Assembly (NCBI RefSeq): GCF_905475395.1
Contig: NC_058338.1
Coordinates: forward strand, 88,459,435 to 88,523,434
DNA length: 64,000 nucleotides
From: Chrysoperla carnea
Lineage: Eukaryota > Arthropoda > Insecta > Neuroptera > Chrysopidae
Direction: 5' to 3'
The first letter of the stretch is position 1. Each line of letters opens with the position of its first letter. The position numbers were made by a program, and so were the translations under genes. This document shows, in pieces, positions 1 to 9,829 of this stretch. The notes below the pieces were generated by a model. The model made no database searches, was not told where the DNA came from, and worked only from the letters and a program-made list of their open reading frames with translations.

Positions 1-415
1 AAGCAGTGGTACCAAGGATACAATGTGCCTTTTTCATGTTTGAGTTTCAAAAAAGATATTGCTATTTTACGATAATTTAAGGAATAATAATGTAGATTTA
101 TTTGTAAGAACTAGAATAATGTATGTGTTTCCAAGCAAAGTAAAAAGGACAATGTTTAAGTGTTTCAAAGTGAGCCAAAAACTAAATGAAAACAAAGTTT
201 AGCTAATAGAAGGTGAGCTTCGTAGAGTTATAATCAATATCAATTTGTTTTCAAATAAAGTATTTTTATGTTTCCAAGTACAACATTTTCGAAATCCTAA
301 ATTGGTTGGTATTTTGTATACCGTATTACAGTTATAAAGACAATTTTCTAAAATGTATTAAAAAGTGAAGTTTGAACAGACGTACTTACTGTCATCCTCA
401 GCTCAAACAACGTGC
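1..415. other. AT-rich spacer
   Basis: No gene, repeat boundary or RNA recognised. It ends at the 8-bp target duplication of the hAT element. Confidence 0.5.
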
Positions 416-423
416 AGTACTAT
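416..423. repeat. hAT target-site duplication, left
   Basis: AGTACTAT lies directly before the element and is repeated exactly at 3033-3040, directly after it. An 8-bp duplication is the hAT signature. Confidence 0.95.
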
Positions 424-589
424 CAGGGCCGGATTAACCCTCAACGGGGCCCTAGGCAACCATCAATTTGGGGGCCCTTTTTTTCACGTCCGTTCCCTTC
501 TTTTTTCGATTAAAAAATACAAACTTTTATCTTTCATAAAAATTTTATTGTCCCAATGTAATAATATCAATAAAATTACTATCTACATT

Positions 590-2413
590 TTAAACATGTC
601 GTTTTCTACATTTGTTTTCGGCAAATTCATCAATTATATCATCAGTATCGATTTTGTTCAATAAATCTGACTCAATGCAAAGTATACCTAACATCTCGAG
701 TCGCTCTTGTCGCGTTGTAGCTCTTTCAGCAGCTTTGATTCTTTTTAATTGCGAGAAGGATCGTTCGGCAGAACAATTTGTGATCATTAATGTTAAAAAA
801 ATCCGAAGAGCTATTTCTGTGTTAGGAAATACATCGGCTAATTGATCTTCCATTAGAATCTTATACAAATGACTATGAGTTTTTTGTGCATCAGTGTATC
901 TGGAGTTCACGTAACTTTGGAATTGTTTCATTTCAATAAAAAATTCTTCCAAATCTCTAGAATAAAAACGAACTAAGTTATTTATAGCTTCGTGGAGGTC
1001 TCCATCACTTAGAGAAAAGTTGATGAGAAATGCAAATCTCTCTGAAACTTCCATATACACTTTTGCACTTCGTTTGATTTCACTGTGAAGATTGTCGATG
1101 ATTTCGAGGAAACCTTTTGTCCTAAAATCATCGCGAGGCGAAAATTCTACTTCTGGAGCATTTCCGTCATTAGGTTGTTTTTTTCTACGACGAGTACGTT
1201 TTACGATTTCTGTATAACCTACACCAGGTAATAATTGTTTTGTTTTTTCCTCGAAATCATTGAACTTTTCACGGAATGAAACTAAACTCTCTTCTAACGA
1301 TCCGTACAAAAAAGCACACGTTTGCAAATCTGCTTTTTCACTTTGCAATGACTTACTCACTGAACGCATAGCAGTCAAAATAGAGTTCCATAAAATCAAC
1401 ATGAAACCAAATTCGAATTTTTGCATTTTATTCGCGATACACGTCGCCTCATAACGAGTATCAGTATTTTGTGATTCATCATCAGCAATGATTTCTAGAG
1501 CCTCTAATATGATATCAAATGAATCGTAAACTGCATTCGTCGCATTCGAATGTGCTTCCCAGCGTGTAGTTGACAATGTCTTCAAAGTTTTCTCATTGTT
1601 TATTTTATTTTTTAATACGCCCCAACGATAGGTGGAAGCGGAAAAAAAATTATATAATGTCTGCATAATGGCGAAAAAATCTACTGCATAAAAACAGCAC
1701 TTCACAGCATGCTCTCCAACCAAATTAAGGGAATGCGCGGAACAGGGAACATAGATCGCATTCTCATTCAAACTCAATATTCTTGCTTGCACACCTTTAT
1801 ACTTTCCGGACATGTTTAATGCGTTGTCATATGATTGTCCTCTACAATTTTGAATATCTAAACCACAGTCTTCAATAAGAAACTTTAAAGTTTGATTCGC
1901 TAGACTTTCACCAGTATGACCTTCCAACTGAAGAAAAGTTATAAACCTTTCGACTGGTTGAAAATCGTTCGGAGAAACATATCTTAAAATAATAGACAAT
2001 TGATCAACATGCGATACATCAGGAGTCGAATCGACAGATAAGCTAAAATACCTAGCCGAAGTAACCTCTTTTAAAATGTATGATCTGACTTTTTTACCCA
2101 TAATGTTAATGAACTCCTCGCAGATCGTCTTCGATAAATAAGAAGTTACACCTGTCCCAGCATTGCCGTATCTAACAATATGACCTTGCAAAAAAGGATC
2201 AAATTTCGCAACGAGTTCAAGTAACCCTAGATAATTTCCGTTGTCCGGCACCCCGAATTGCTCATTCGAACCTCTGAATGACAAACCTCGTTCTGCTAAT
2301 GTGGTAATGACAGCAACTACCCGTTTTAAAACGTCGCGCCAGTATTTTTTTTCACTTAGTAGTTCATTCTCGAGTAGTTCTGGCAGAGTGTTGTTGACGA
2401 AGGTTGTGGACAA
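590..2413 (-). CDS. hAT transposase, ZMYM1-like (DUF4371 + hAT C-terminal), N-terminus missing
   Basis: A 607-codon open frame related to zinc finger MYM-type protein 1-like transposases. These cut and paste hAT elements in the nucleus. Seen: a DUF4371-like RNase H core over roughly residues 20-260, with candidate catalytic Asp at 128 (SLSVDST) and Asp 196 (GQSYDNALNMSG); the PCSAHSLNL motif at 223-231; and the hAT dimerisation signature CSAERSFSQLKRIK at 547-560, containing the expected late Glu. No internal stop or frameshift is present. The frame opens at a TTG just after a stop codon at 2429-2431, and the first ATG is residue 105, so no credible start exists. A CCCCGCAG acceptor-like site lies just upstream of the frame, so a spliced 5' exon is possible. 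The family's N-terminal TTF-type zinc finger is absent. Confidence 0.9.
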   Translation of the reverse strand: MSTTFVNNTLPELLENELLSEKKYWRDVLKRVVAVITTLAERGLSFRGSNEQFGVPDNGNYLGLLELVAKFDPFLQGHIVRYGNAGTGVTSYLSKTICEEFINIMGKKVRSYILKEVTSARYFSLSVDSTPDVSHVDQLSIILRYVSPNDFQPVERFITFLQLEGHTGESLANQTLKFLIEDCGLDIQNCRGQSYDNALNMSGKYKGVQARILSLNENAIYVPCSAHSLNLVGEHAVKCCFYAVDFFAIMQTLYNFFSASTYRWGVLKNKINNEKTLKTLSTTRWEAHSNATNAVYDSFDIILEALEIIADDESQNTDTRYEATCIANKMQKFEFGFMLILWNSILTAMRSVSKSLQSEKADLQTCAFLYGSLEESLVSFREKFNDFEEKTKQLLPGVGYTEIVKRTRRRKKQPNDGNAPEVEFSPRDDFRTKGFLEIIDNLHSEIKRSAKVYMEVSERFAFLINFSLSDGDLHEAINNLVRFYSRDLEEFFIEMKQFQSYVNSRYTDAQKTHSHLYKILMEDQLADVFPNTEIALRIFLTLMITNCSAERSFSQLKRIKAAERATTRQERLEMLGILCIESDLLNKIDTDDIIDEFAENKCRKRHV

Positions 2414-2493
2414 GCAGGCTGCGGGGAGTCAGTGAGTGCGAGTGTTGTTGACGAAGGTTGTGGACAAGCAGGCTGCGGGAAGTTGTGAGTAAG
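2386..2493. repeat. 54-bp tandem duplication
   Basis: Two nearly identical 54-bp units that include GTTGTTGACGAAGGTTGTGG. They straddle the 5' limit of the transposase frame, so the first residues of the frame are encoded by one unit. Confidence 0.85.
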
Positions 2494-2511
2494 AAGTGTT
2501 ACTGTGTATGT

Positions 2512-2722
2512 GGTATAGCAGCGCGTCTGAACTGTATTGTGTTTGGGCGAAAAGCAGCGTATTTAAACTGAAGTGTGTTTGGCGTATAACAGCGTATTTA
2601 AACTGTATTGTGTTTGGCGTATAGCAGCGTATTTAAACTGTATTGTGTTTGCTGTATAGCAGCGTATCTAAACTGTATTGAGGTTGTTGTATAGCAGCGC
2701 GCAGCGTATCTAAACTGTATTA
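2512..2722. repeat. 35-bp tandem repeat inside the hAT element
   Basis: About six imperfect units share AGCAGCGTATTTAAACTG followed by TATTGTGTTTGG. Spacing between the ACTG cores is 36, 35, 35, 35 and 42 bp. Subterminal arrays of this kind can bind transposase or reflect slippage; neither is shown here. Confidence 0.85.
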
Positions 2723-3040
2723 CATGCGTTAATTTAGTATGAACACTGATGTGATTTTATTTCATGAATATTGATGAACTTTAATACGAACATTTTTCTA
2801 TGTATATTAATTCTTAATTAAATTTCTAAATTATCCTGTACGTTGTTTAGTTGTGTCCTATTTGTCCCTGCGCAACCCCAAATATTACAAGTTCTGATTA
2901 TATTTTTCTTTCACTCTCTAGAATTTTATGTTTGTAAGAAAATTTTAGAAGTCTTTTTCATTTTTCGGGGGCCCCCTAAAATCGGGGGCCCCAGGCAACT
3001 GCCTATTCTGCCTACTTGTTAATCCGGCCCTGAGTACTAT

Positions 3041-3947
3041 AGATACTTGACCATAGCCACTCATGAAATTTTACAATTATTTTCTTCTTTAGAATTAGTT
3101 GAAAAGGAAATAAGGTATTTTAGGGCGAAATTTAAAACTACAACTCCATTTTTTACGAGATCGGGCCCATACTGTTCGCCAGAGTAAAAGAAAGTCAGTT
3201 TGTTCAGAAAGTCTTTAAATTGCCTCTATTCTAAGCGTTTTTTGTCCTTTTACTAAACCTCGCCGTTTTACGATACAAAAATATATTGATAAAATTGACG
3301 ATCATTGTATAGTTAATTATTGGTAAAACCAATTGGATCTTATATTTTGAAAATTCCTTAACAATTTTGATCTTGAGACTTTTTTCACCTAACCTCATCA
3401 TTTTAGAGACATTGGCATTTTAAAAAAATTACTTTGTTAGGCGAAAAATTTGACGGTTATCGAGTAGTTTTGATTATATAATATAATTTGTTTATTTCCA
3501 AGTATACTACCCAATTTTGTTAAGGTTAACAGTATTCTCTTAGTTATTAAAATCTTAATAGAGATTTGTAGTTATTAAATTAAATAATATTAGTAATCAA
3601 TGAAAATCATGTATTGTAGATTAGCCAAAACGTATTTTTCGGTTAAAAAAACCCTGAAATTAATGTCTTGTAACATAATATGAATCCCGAAACTAGACTG
3701 TTCGTAATTATACCCCGTTAATGTTCATCTCGATCTCTCCGGCAAATGTTATTTTCATTGTGATAATTAAGAATTGAAAAAACAAATGTAAAATTTCTTA
3801 ACCTGGTACTACACTTCCCCCTGTATTTAATTTATTTACCAATCATAATATAGTTTAAATTCATAATATTTATGATATTAAAATGTCGTTTTCAGCTTTA
3901 TCTATTGTTTATTTATTTATTTAATTCAATAACCATTTGATTGCCAG
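3041..3947. other. spacer, nothing recognised
   Basis: AT-rich sequence without a recognisable gene or element boundary. Confidence 0.4.
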
Positions 3948-4016
3948 TTATTGTTTACACATGGATGCATGTGGCAGAAAACGACCCCGCAATATTGGAT
4001 AAGAAAATGGCTCACT
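3948..4016 (+). other. weak candidate exon
   Basis: A pyrimidine-rich stretch ending in TTGCCAG precedes a stop-free segment whose translation is compositionally protein-like (YTWMHVAENDPAILDKK). A GTGAAA donor-like site follows. The frame closes soon after in an adjacent MITE. No family is recognised and chance is quite possible. Confidence 0.2.
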
Positions 4017-4029
4017 GTGAAAGTTTTTG

Positions 4030-4233
4030 TTACTCACCCTAAAATGTTCTTTGGATGATTAATGTGATCAAAATCTCTCACGGCAACAAAAATTGTTATC
4101 TAGTAGTTTTCGAGCTACGGGCGATCAAAGCTACACATACATTATAGTTATACAGCCCGCAGCTCGAAAACTACTAAAAAAAATTTTGTGGCCATGAAGA
4201 TTTTGATCAGAACAATCCTTTTTGGGGTAGGAT
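4030..4233. mobile_element. foldback MITE, about 200 bp
   Basis: The left arm (ACCCTAAAATGTTCT, GATCAAAATCT, TAGTAGTTTTCGAGCT) is mirrored in reverse complement by the right arm (AGCTCGAAAACTACTA, AGATTTTGATCAGAAC, TTTTTGGGGTAGG). The loop is about 35 bp. Class unknown. Confidence 0.75.
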
Positions 4234-5159
4234 ATTTTGATCGAAATTTAAGATAGAGTATGCGTAGGTACTCTTAGATAAAAAAGTTGCTATACATGAC
4301 CATAACTACAGACTTTCAAATTTCTATTTTAGCCAAATCGAAGATCACTGACCCTGCATAAAATAATACTTAAATTTTTTTCGCTCTTTAGGTTTTGACT
4401 TGGTCATCTTTTATCGGCTACTTTTTTCCCTCCAAGATATGTTCTTTTATAGCTTTTATAATAATTTTCAGTTTCGTAATATTTTGGTTTACCATTTCTT
4501 ATTATTTATTTATATTCACGTTAATTTGAAAACTTTAGTTTCACGTCATTTTCAACGGCAGTATGTCCCTAGTCGGATCATATTACTTTAAAATAAAACG
4601 ACGATGTATGTAATTTAAAAAATTTTACCATTTTATTTAATCTTCCAATATCACCGATAACTATATTCACATTTCATTGGGGAGTAAAACTAACAGCTTC
4701 TAGTCGAATAGAAATATTATGAAAATTGAAAATAAACTTATATAATGTTATAGAAAAATATAATCTTAGTAATGATAATACTTTTGTAATATCAAGTTTT
4801 CTAGATTTTTCTTTTTCTATAGCTACATAAACATAATTATGATTTATTGTCTAATTTTAAATATGGATCACAAGAAAAAATTGTGAGCTTATGAAATGTG
4901 AAAAAGCGAGACTTAATATTTATATAGGAGCACTGTAGGTTTGTTTTGGTTTTTTTTTTTTTTTTTGAAAGTTTCATTCCGGAAAATTATTATTTTTTGC
5001 CTTTTAAAAAGCAAGCAAGTTTTATAATGAATGAAAAAAACTTTTAAGGACAATACAGTAGTGTCCATGGTCAGTGAAAATAATTTTTGTCTAAAATCCA
5101 ACTTCAAAACGTTAATAATACAAACTTTTTGGAATGCATTCATTTTAACACACATGTAT
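4234..5159. other. spacer with a T-run
   Basis: No gene recognised. Contains a poly-T run of about 17 near 4951. Confidence 0.4.
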
Positions 5160-5616
5160 CCTTGCTTGATATTCGCCTGCTTCACTGGGCTTAAAAGTAA
5201 GATCCATAGCTTTATAGCCACCTCTCCTGATATCACTTATCTCTCGAAGGGATTTTTTTACACTGCTAAAATCAGTTTTCAATTTTTTTAAATATCAAAT
5301 AGTCATAACTCATTGAGTAGGTATATTAGAAAAGATGACTATGAATTGTTGTACATATACTATTTTAAATTTTTACAGAAATCTTCAATTTATGGTTCAA
5401 AATGATGATCATAGATGCAGCAGTAAAATTTCAGATTAAATTTAATTTTTTTAAATTTGTTTTTTAAATACCTATATCTTTGTAAAATATAGCTCCGGTG
5501 TTATTCTGATGTAAATATGAGCTATATTTCTGTACAGTTTCATTCAAATCTATTTTTTCGTCAAAGCTTAACAAACAAAAAAACATCCTTTCTTGCACAA
5601 TTATAATATATAGGGA
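5160..5616 (-). mobile_element. Helitron-like non-autonomous copy, degraded
   Basis: Matches the better copies at 25095-25618 and 43431-44066. On the - strand it begins TCCCTATATATTATAA and ends near TATCAAGC, but the terminal CTAG is mutated. Internal landmarks shared with the other copies include the run of AAAC units and the ATATGAGCTATATT block. Confidence 0.6.
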
Positions 5617-5736
5617 TATACTTTTTTTTTAATATTTAACTCTTATGACAATGTCATAAATACAGTGCAAAACTATTATATTTATATTTATAATGTATTG
5701 TAGCTTAATAATTTACTTGCTGTAAGTTGAAACCTA

Positions 5737-5738
<2 letters not shown>

Positions 5739-5768
<30 letters not shown>
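5739..5768 (+). repeat. poly(A) run
   Basis: Thirty consecutive A after CCTAAT, which makes an AATAAA at its start. It could be the tail of an old retrocopy, but no coding relic or tRNA-like head was recognised upstream. Confidence 0.8.
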
Positions 5769-5771
<3 letters not shown>

Positions 5772-5836
5772 TATATTTACTTCACTTAATTGTCCGATTA
5801 AAATTTGCATACGTGCATTTCTTTTTGAGGACATAC

Positions 5837-5921
5837 AAAAATGGTGGAGGTGACGGGAAGTCTGAGAAAGGATATAAATGTAACATAATAAGAAATTGAT
5901 TTAGCAGCCTCCACCATTTTT
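5837..5921. repeat. short inverted repeat
   Basis: AAAAATGGTGGAGG is mirrored by CCTCCACCATTTTT about 56 bp later. May be a very short MITE. Confidence 0.6.
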
Positions 5922-6158
5922 ATGAACACGTTTTTATAAACTTCTCTTGTAACTAACCAACAATGTACTAAAATGTTTGAAGTTAATTTTATTTGTAGGT
6001 ACTTGTCCGATTAACTTGAAAGTTTGCACATATATCAAGGCCCTTTTATCCTAGTAATTTTATCTCAGTATCTTGACCTGAATAATCTACCTGAAGGAGG
6101 AATAATCTATCTTTATTACTTAATATTATTGTCTAGAAATGTTAGTAAAACTATCAAC

Positions 6159-6222
6159 GGGGGCTGGTCTTGTGGTTAGGTCTGACTCCTCACGCGGAAG
6201 ATCATCAAGTCAAAACCCATTA
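6159..6222 (+). mobile_element. tRNA-derived SINE head fragment
   Basis: GGGGGCTGGTCTTGTGGTTA resembles a pol III A box region, and CAAGTCAAAACCC is a degenerate B box at tRNA-like spacing. The stems are not those of a functional tRNA, so this is read as a decayed SINE head. Confidence 0.45.
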
Positions 6223-6527
6223 ACGTCAATCTATTTTTCGCATATTTCCGAAGAAAATTTAAAATGCCTAACGAAAGAGTATAAATTAAATGTATAAAGA
6301 GGTTTTGTTGCATTAAAAAAAATTATCCACAATTTTTCCGAGATTTTAAAAACAATGATTTTAATAAATTGTATCACGAATTATTATTATAGCCTTGCAT
6401 GTTTCCATGATATTAGTAATATTTTTTATTAAGCCCATTACATATTATGTACGACATTTAATTAATAAATATGTTTTAATTCAGGAAAATTATCGAATTG
6501 TTTTAAAAATTTAATTTTAATATTAAA

Positions 6528-6599
6528 ATGATTGAGATTAAATATGTTTTAATTTGTGGTTTATTGATTATATTTCAATTATATTACGTTAGAAATGCT
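6528..6599 (+). CDS. exon 1 of the DUF1091 gene: signal peptide
   Basis: Twenty-four codons: MIEIK, a hydrophobic core (YVLICGLLIIFQLYY), then VRNA as a cleavage region. It is followed immediately by the perfect donor GTAAGT. The 5' UTR and promoter were not identified. Confidence 0.8.
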
Positions 6600-9500
6600 G
6601 TAAGTTAATAAATTTACTTGTTTTGTAAACTTTGTTACTCGTTTAGTAACTCAATTGATTTGTTACACAAAGTGGACCTTGATGACGTTAAAACTATAGA
6701 TAAAAAAATGCAAAACTGACAAAATTGATAAATGGCATCAGGATTTTACGAGAAAGCCTGTTAGGGCTTTTTGATACCATAACTGAAATTTTGTGTATCA
6801 ATTATTAAGTATTTAATACGCCTTTTGTATAAATTTCAAGTCGATTCTTTGGAGGGTTTACGGAAAGTTTATTATTAAAAGCAGCCCTTTTAACATGATG
6901 ATATATGAAGAAGTCCTATTAATGTTGGTTTAACAAGCAATAAGTGTTTATCAATATTCCTCAAGTTTTAAACTTTATAATCATACCAAAATTAAGAACC
7001 TTGCAAAAAAATGAAAAACGTTTTTGGATTAAAACACTGACTTTGATAGTTAATTTCTCCTAAACCGTACAGAGAATCGATATGAATTTTTCACAAATAA
7101 CGTATAAAACGGATGATTAATTCATACATAAAATTTCAAATTTTTGGTATCATTTTCATTTTTACGGTATCGAAATACCTTTCGTAAAAGTCAACCATAT
7201 CCGATTCTCGGTTCTTTTTTGAATTTAAAAATTTTTTATTTTTAAAGAACTAAGGACTTTCAGTTTTATATTGACAAAGACAGAATTAAAAAAATTTATT
7301 GATGTGTCTTGGCTAACTTAAAACAAGCAATTTTTATAATAGATATGTATTTTCATAAAATTACGTTTATAATAATATAAAAAATTGATAAAAACAAACA
7401 AGAATAATTACTAACTCGCAGATAAATATCCTGTATATAAAGTATAAAGCCTCTTTCACACTCTCAAAGGCAAGACGAGACATCCTCGCGAGTACTAGGG
7501 AGTATCATCTAAATATTTTCGTGATAACCTATCTAGTTCAGTTCAAAAGTTTTTTTTAACGCTACTACCACAGCAGTTGTGGGCACTTATTTTATGTCAG
7601 CCATCGTAATGAGGTACTCACTCCCGAAGTAAGACGACAGTATGGTGATTAGTGCTTCACATTGTCTTACTCTTGAAAGTCTACTCGGTGAGGATACTAC
7701 GTGAGAGTGTGGATAGGGAAACAGATGTTAAGTTATGTTTTGTGTTCTAGGGACTTTATGATGTAACCATTAAAGGTTTGAATAAAAATGAAGCAGAGAA
7801 TGATAAATATGTCGATATAGCAGACCTTAAATATAAGAAAATAGCCAAGAAACATTTCGTACTTAATGGAACGGTTGTGATTAAAGATGATATACCAAAG
7901 GATGTGAAGGTGAGGAATGCTAAGGCGAAAACTTCATGTGTATTAGTGTGAAAAAAGTTCACTTATCGTTCATATGTCACATTTACAATAGTTTTTTTCA
8001 AAACTGTAATCTTAAAAGAACGAAATACCTTGGTAGTTCGATTGTTAAGCTGGTGAATCTTTTAAAATTCAACTGGTTATGCCATATCGACTAGATATAT
8101 ATTTAATTTTCAGTTTTCCAAGAAATTACTATCTTAAAGTTTGTGTCTATAGTTGATAATTGGTAGAGAAAATATTTTTAATTATTCTGTATAAATAGCC
8201 CAAAAATTTTGCAGCAAACCTACAAACTTAAATTCACGTTTATTAATTTACGGCCCAGAAAATTTCTTAAAATAATCCAATCATAACCTATGCAGGAGAC
8301 ATTTAAAGACTACCAGATAGGCTACTTTTTAATTTGGCAAGTAAAAAGTGTTGGAGAGCAACTAGTTATACAATGCTGATGCATAGTTTGTTGACGAGAT
8401 TCCCAATGGTTCAAAGTAAAACGAGCAGAAGATAACTAAGAAAATCTAAAAATGACTTATAAATTTATCATTAATGATTCCAGAGTTTTATAATGATAAA
8501 ATAACAATGTCGAATTTTATAAATCATTTACATTTCCCATTCATTCCTTTTCAAAACTGCCGTTCGGGCTTCTTTTTCATTTAGAAAGCTAAAATTGTTG
8601 GGCAACTAAAAGTTGACTCATAGCTTGTTAACCAGATTCCCAAACTTCAAAGTGAAACAAGCAAGTTTACTAAAACAAAGATCCAACAATGACTTATAAA
8701 AATCATTAATGATTCCTTATTTAAAAAAAAAAAAGTTTTAACTAAATTTATTCCTTAAGGTGTTTATATTAACCGCAAGAAAAATAGGGGGAACGTATGT
8801 GGATCAGCCAGCAGCGTCTTTAAACAATTTAGATGCTTGTACAGAGTTTTATAAAGATAAAATAGCAGTGCCGCACTTTCTAAATCATTCGGATTTTCCC
8901 TACATATGTCCATTTCCCAAGGTAACTTTTATATTTAACGATTAATTATGATACATTTCAGATCTTAATAAGGACATTAAAGCATTGATTTAAGCTCGCT
9001 TAGTTGAGTTAAACGTCTCTTGGAAAAACCTTTTGTGATTGCTAATCCTTTGGTGGTAGCATCTCCCGAGAAGTGATGTTTTTCTATAGAATCTCCTGAA
9101 CAGTCTGGTACCTATATTTGAGCTTTAAGTGAACAAAATTTCAAGCTATGGCCAAAAGTAGGGGAGCGAGGGGCTTATTGTAATAATTTTAGAAAAATTA
9201 TTATATCTTGAGGTGTATTGATAAAATTACCTCGAACTAAACATTGATTGATTTGATACTTTAACCATTCTTCTATTTAGTCAAATTGAAAAAATATCAG
9301 AACTATGGGTAAATTCTTTGCAATTATATTTTTATTTAAAAAAGGGTGGTACAACTTACCCTTTTGGCATCAAAATAATAATGCTAGTCCTGACAGGTTC
9401 CAAAAATCATGCGTAAAAATTTTCAACTACTTTAAGGACTCCAAAAGCTACGCCCCTAGCACTAACTACTTGTTATAACAAGTACCTCGCTCCCCTACCA

Positions 9501-9817
9501 GTGCGTTTTAGACATCAACAAAATTAAATGACCTCGGAAATTGGCTACTTTAAACTAAATCACGGATACCAGATCTTTAAAAATTACCACCAACGGCGTT
9601 ATGGAGGTTCTTAAGTAGTCCCGCCTTTAGCAATACAAAGTAATTATTTCAACTTTTCTAGGGAACATTTCATGTTTTCAATCTGAGTGCCTCTCCAGAA
9701 AATTTACCAAAGTTACTTCCCTATGGCGAGTGGAAGGTAATAGTTCAATGGAAAGTGGTAGGTAGAATAATATTTAATGCTATAGGATATTTCGATATTC
9801 AACCAGTCTATAATTGA
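6528..9817 (+). CDS. DUF1091-family secreted protein, four coding exons, complete
   Basis: Exons 6528-6599, 7751-7909, 8760-8921 and 9662-9817 join into 182 codons. All junctions are phase 0; donors are GTAAGT, GTGAGG and GTAACT, acceptors TTCTAG, CTTAAG and TTCTAG. Residues 1-24 are a signal peptide ending VRNA before GLYDV, so the product is probably secreted. The middle (residues 40-90) matches the insect pattern K.Y...VLNGT....DIP.D.KV. The C-terminal half has the hallmarks of DUF1091: Cys104, then HSDFPYICPFPKGTF with Cys127, then LLPYGEW. N-glycosylation sequons occur at Asn63 and Asn138. Length is typical. The family is often compared with MD-2-like lipid-binding folds and no enzyme activity is known. 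The start ATG has A at -3, and an AATAAA lies at 9824-9829. The assignment rests on motif memory, not a search. Confidence 0.85.
7450..7720. mobile_element. degenerate TIR element in intron 1
   Basis: CACACTCTCA near 7458 is mirrored by TGAGAGTGTG near 7711, and further blocks (CCTCGCGAGTAC versus TACTCGGTGAGG) also pair. Read as an old MITE; boundaries are approximate. Confidence 0.4.
7751..7909 (+). CDS. exon 2 of the DUF1091 gene
   Basis: Fifty-three codons starting GLYDVTIKG and ending DDIPKDVK. Acceptor is TGTGTTCTAG, donor is AAG|GTGAGG. Reading through the donor gives a stop 14 codons later, which supports splicing. It carries the NGT sequon. Confidence 0.85.
8320..8540 (+). pseudogene. 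partial duplicate of intron 2 plus exon 3, decayed
   Basis: Sequence from about 8320 to 8481 aligns with 8565-8715 just upstream of exon 3 (shared TGACTTATAA and TCATTAATGATTCC). It then jumps to AGAGTTTTATAATGATAAAAT, a degraded copy of AGAGTTTTATAAAGATAAAAT within exon 3, and follows exon 3 to CATTTCCC. The exon 3 start, including its acceptor, is missing. It is a tandem-duplication relic and should not be spliced. Confidence 0.75.
8760..8921 (+). CDS. exon 3 of the DUF1091 gene
   Basis: Fifty-four codons, VFILTARK to CPFPK. Acceptor is TTCCTTAAG with an upstream branch-like CTAAAT; donor is AAG|GTAACT. It holds both mature cysteines and the start of the CPxxKG signature, which is completed across the junction by exon 4. 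Confidence 0.85.
9158..9498. mobile_element. TA-flanked MITE in intron 3
   Basis: GGGGAGCGAGG preceded by TA is mirrored by CCTCGCTCCCC followed by TA. Length is about 340 bp. TIRs plus a TA duplication fit a Tc1/mariner-type derivative. Confidence 0.7.
9662..9817 (+). CDS. exon 4 of the DUF1091 gene, with stop
   Basis: Fifty-one codons from GTFHVFNLS to QPVYN, then TGA. The acceptor is CAACTTTTCTAG. It contains the family's LP.LLP.GEW block and a terminal beta-rich segment. AATAAA follows seven bases after the stop codon. Confidence 0.85.
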   Translation, partial: GTFHVFNLSASPENLPKLLPYGEWKVIVQWKVVGRIIFNAIGYFDIQPVYN

Positions 9818-9829
9818 ATTGATAATAAA

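Larger units (their letters stand above)
424..3032 (-). mobile_element. hAT superfamily DNA transposon, ends intact
   Basis: The element begins CAGGGCCGGATTAA and ends with its exact reverse complement. Subterminal sequence is partly inverted as well (GGGGCCC tracts near both ends). It is flanked by a perfect 8-bp duplication, so insertion looks fairly recent. One long - strand reading frame encodes a ZMYM1-like transposase. Between that frame and the 3032 end (the transposase 5' side) are a 54-bp duplication, about six 35-bp tandem units and AT-rich sequence. A zinc-finger exon expected in this family was not found there, so the copy may be non-autonomous despite its good ends. Confidence 0.95.

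Noticed and set aside
7640..7720. MVISASHCLTLESLLG resembles the His motif of a trypsin-like protease
   Set aside because: Only 26 codons between stops, no neighbouring protease motif, and it lies in a degenerate inverted-repeat element in intron 1 of the DUF1091 gene.
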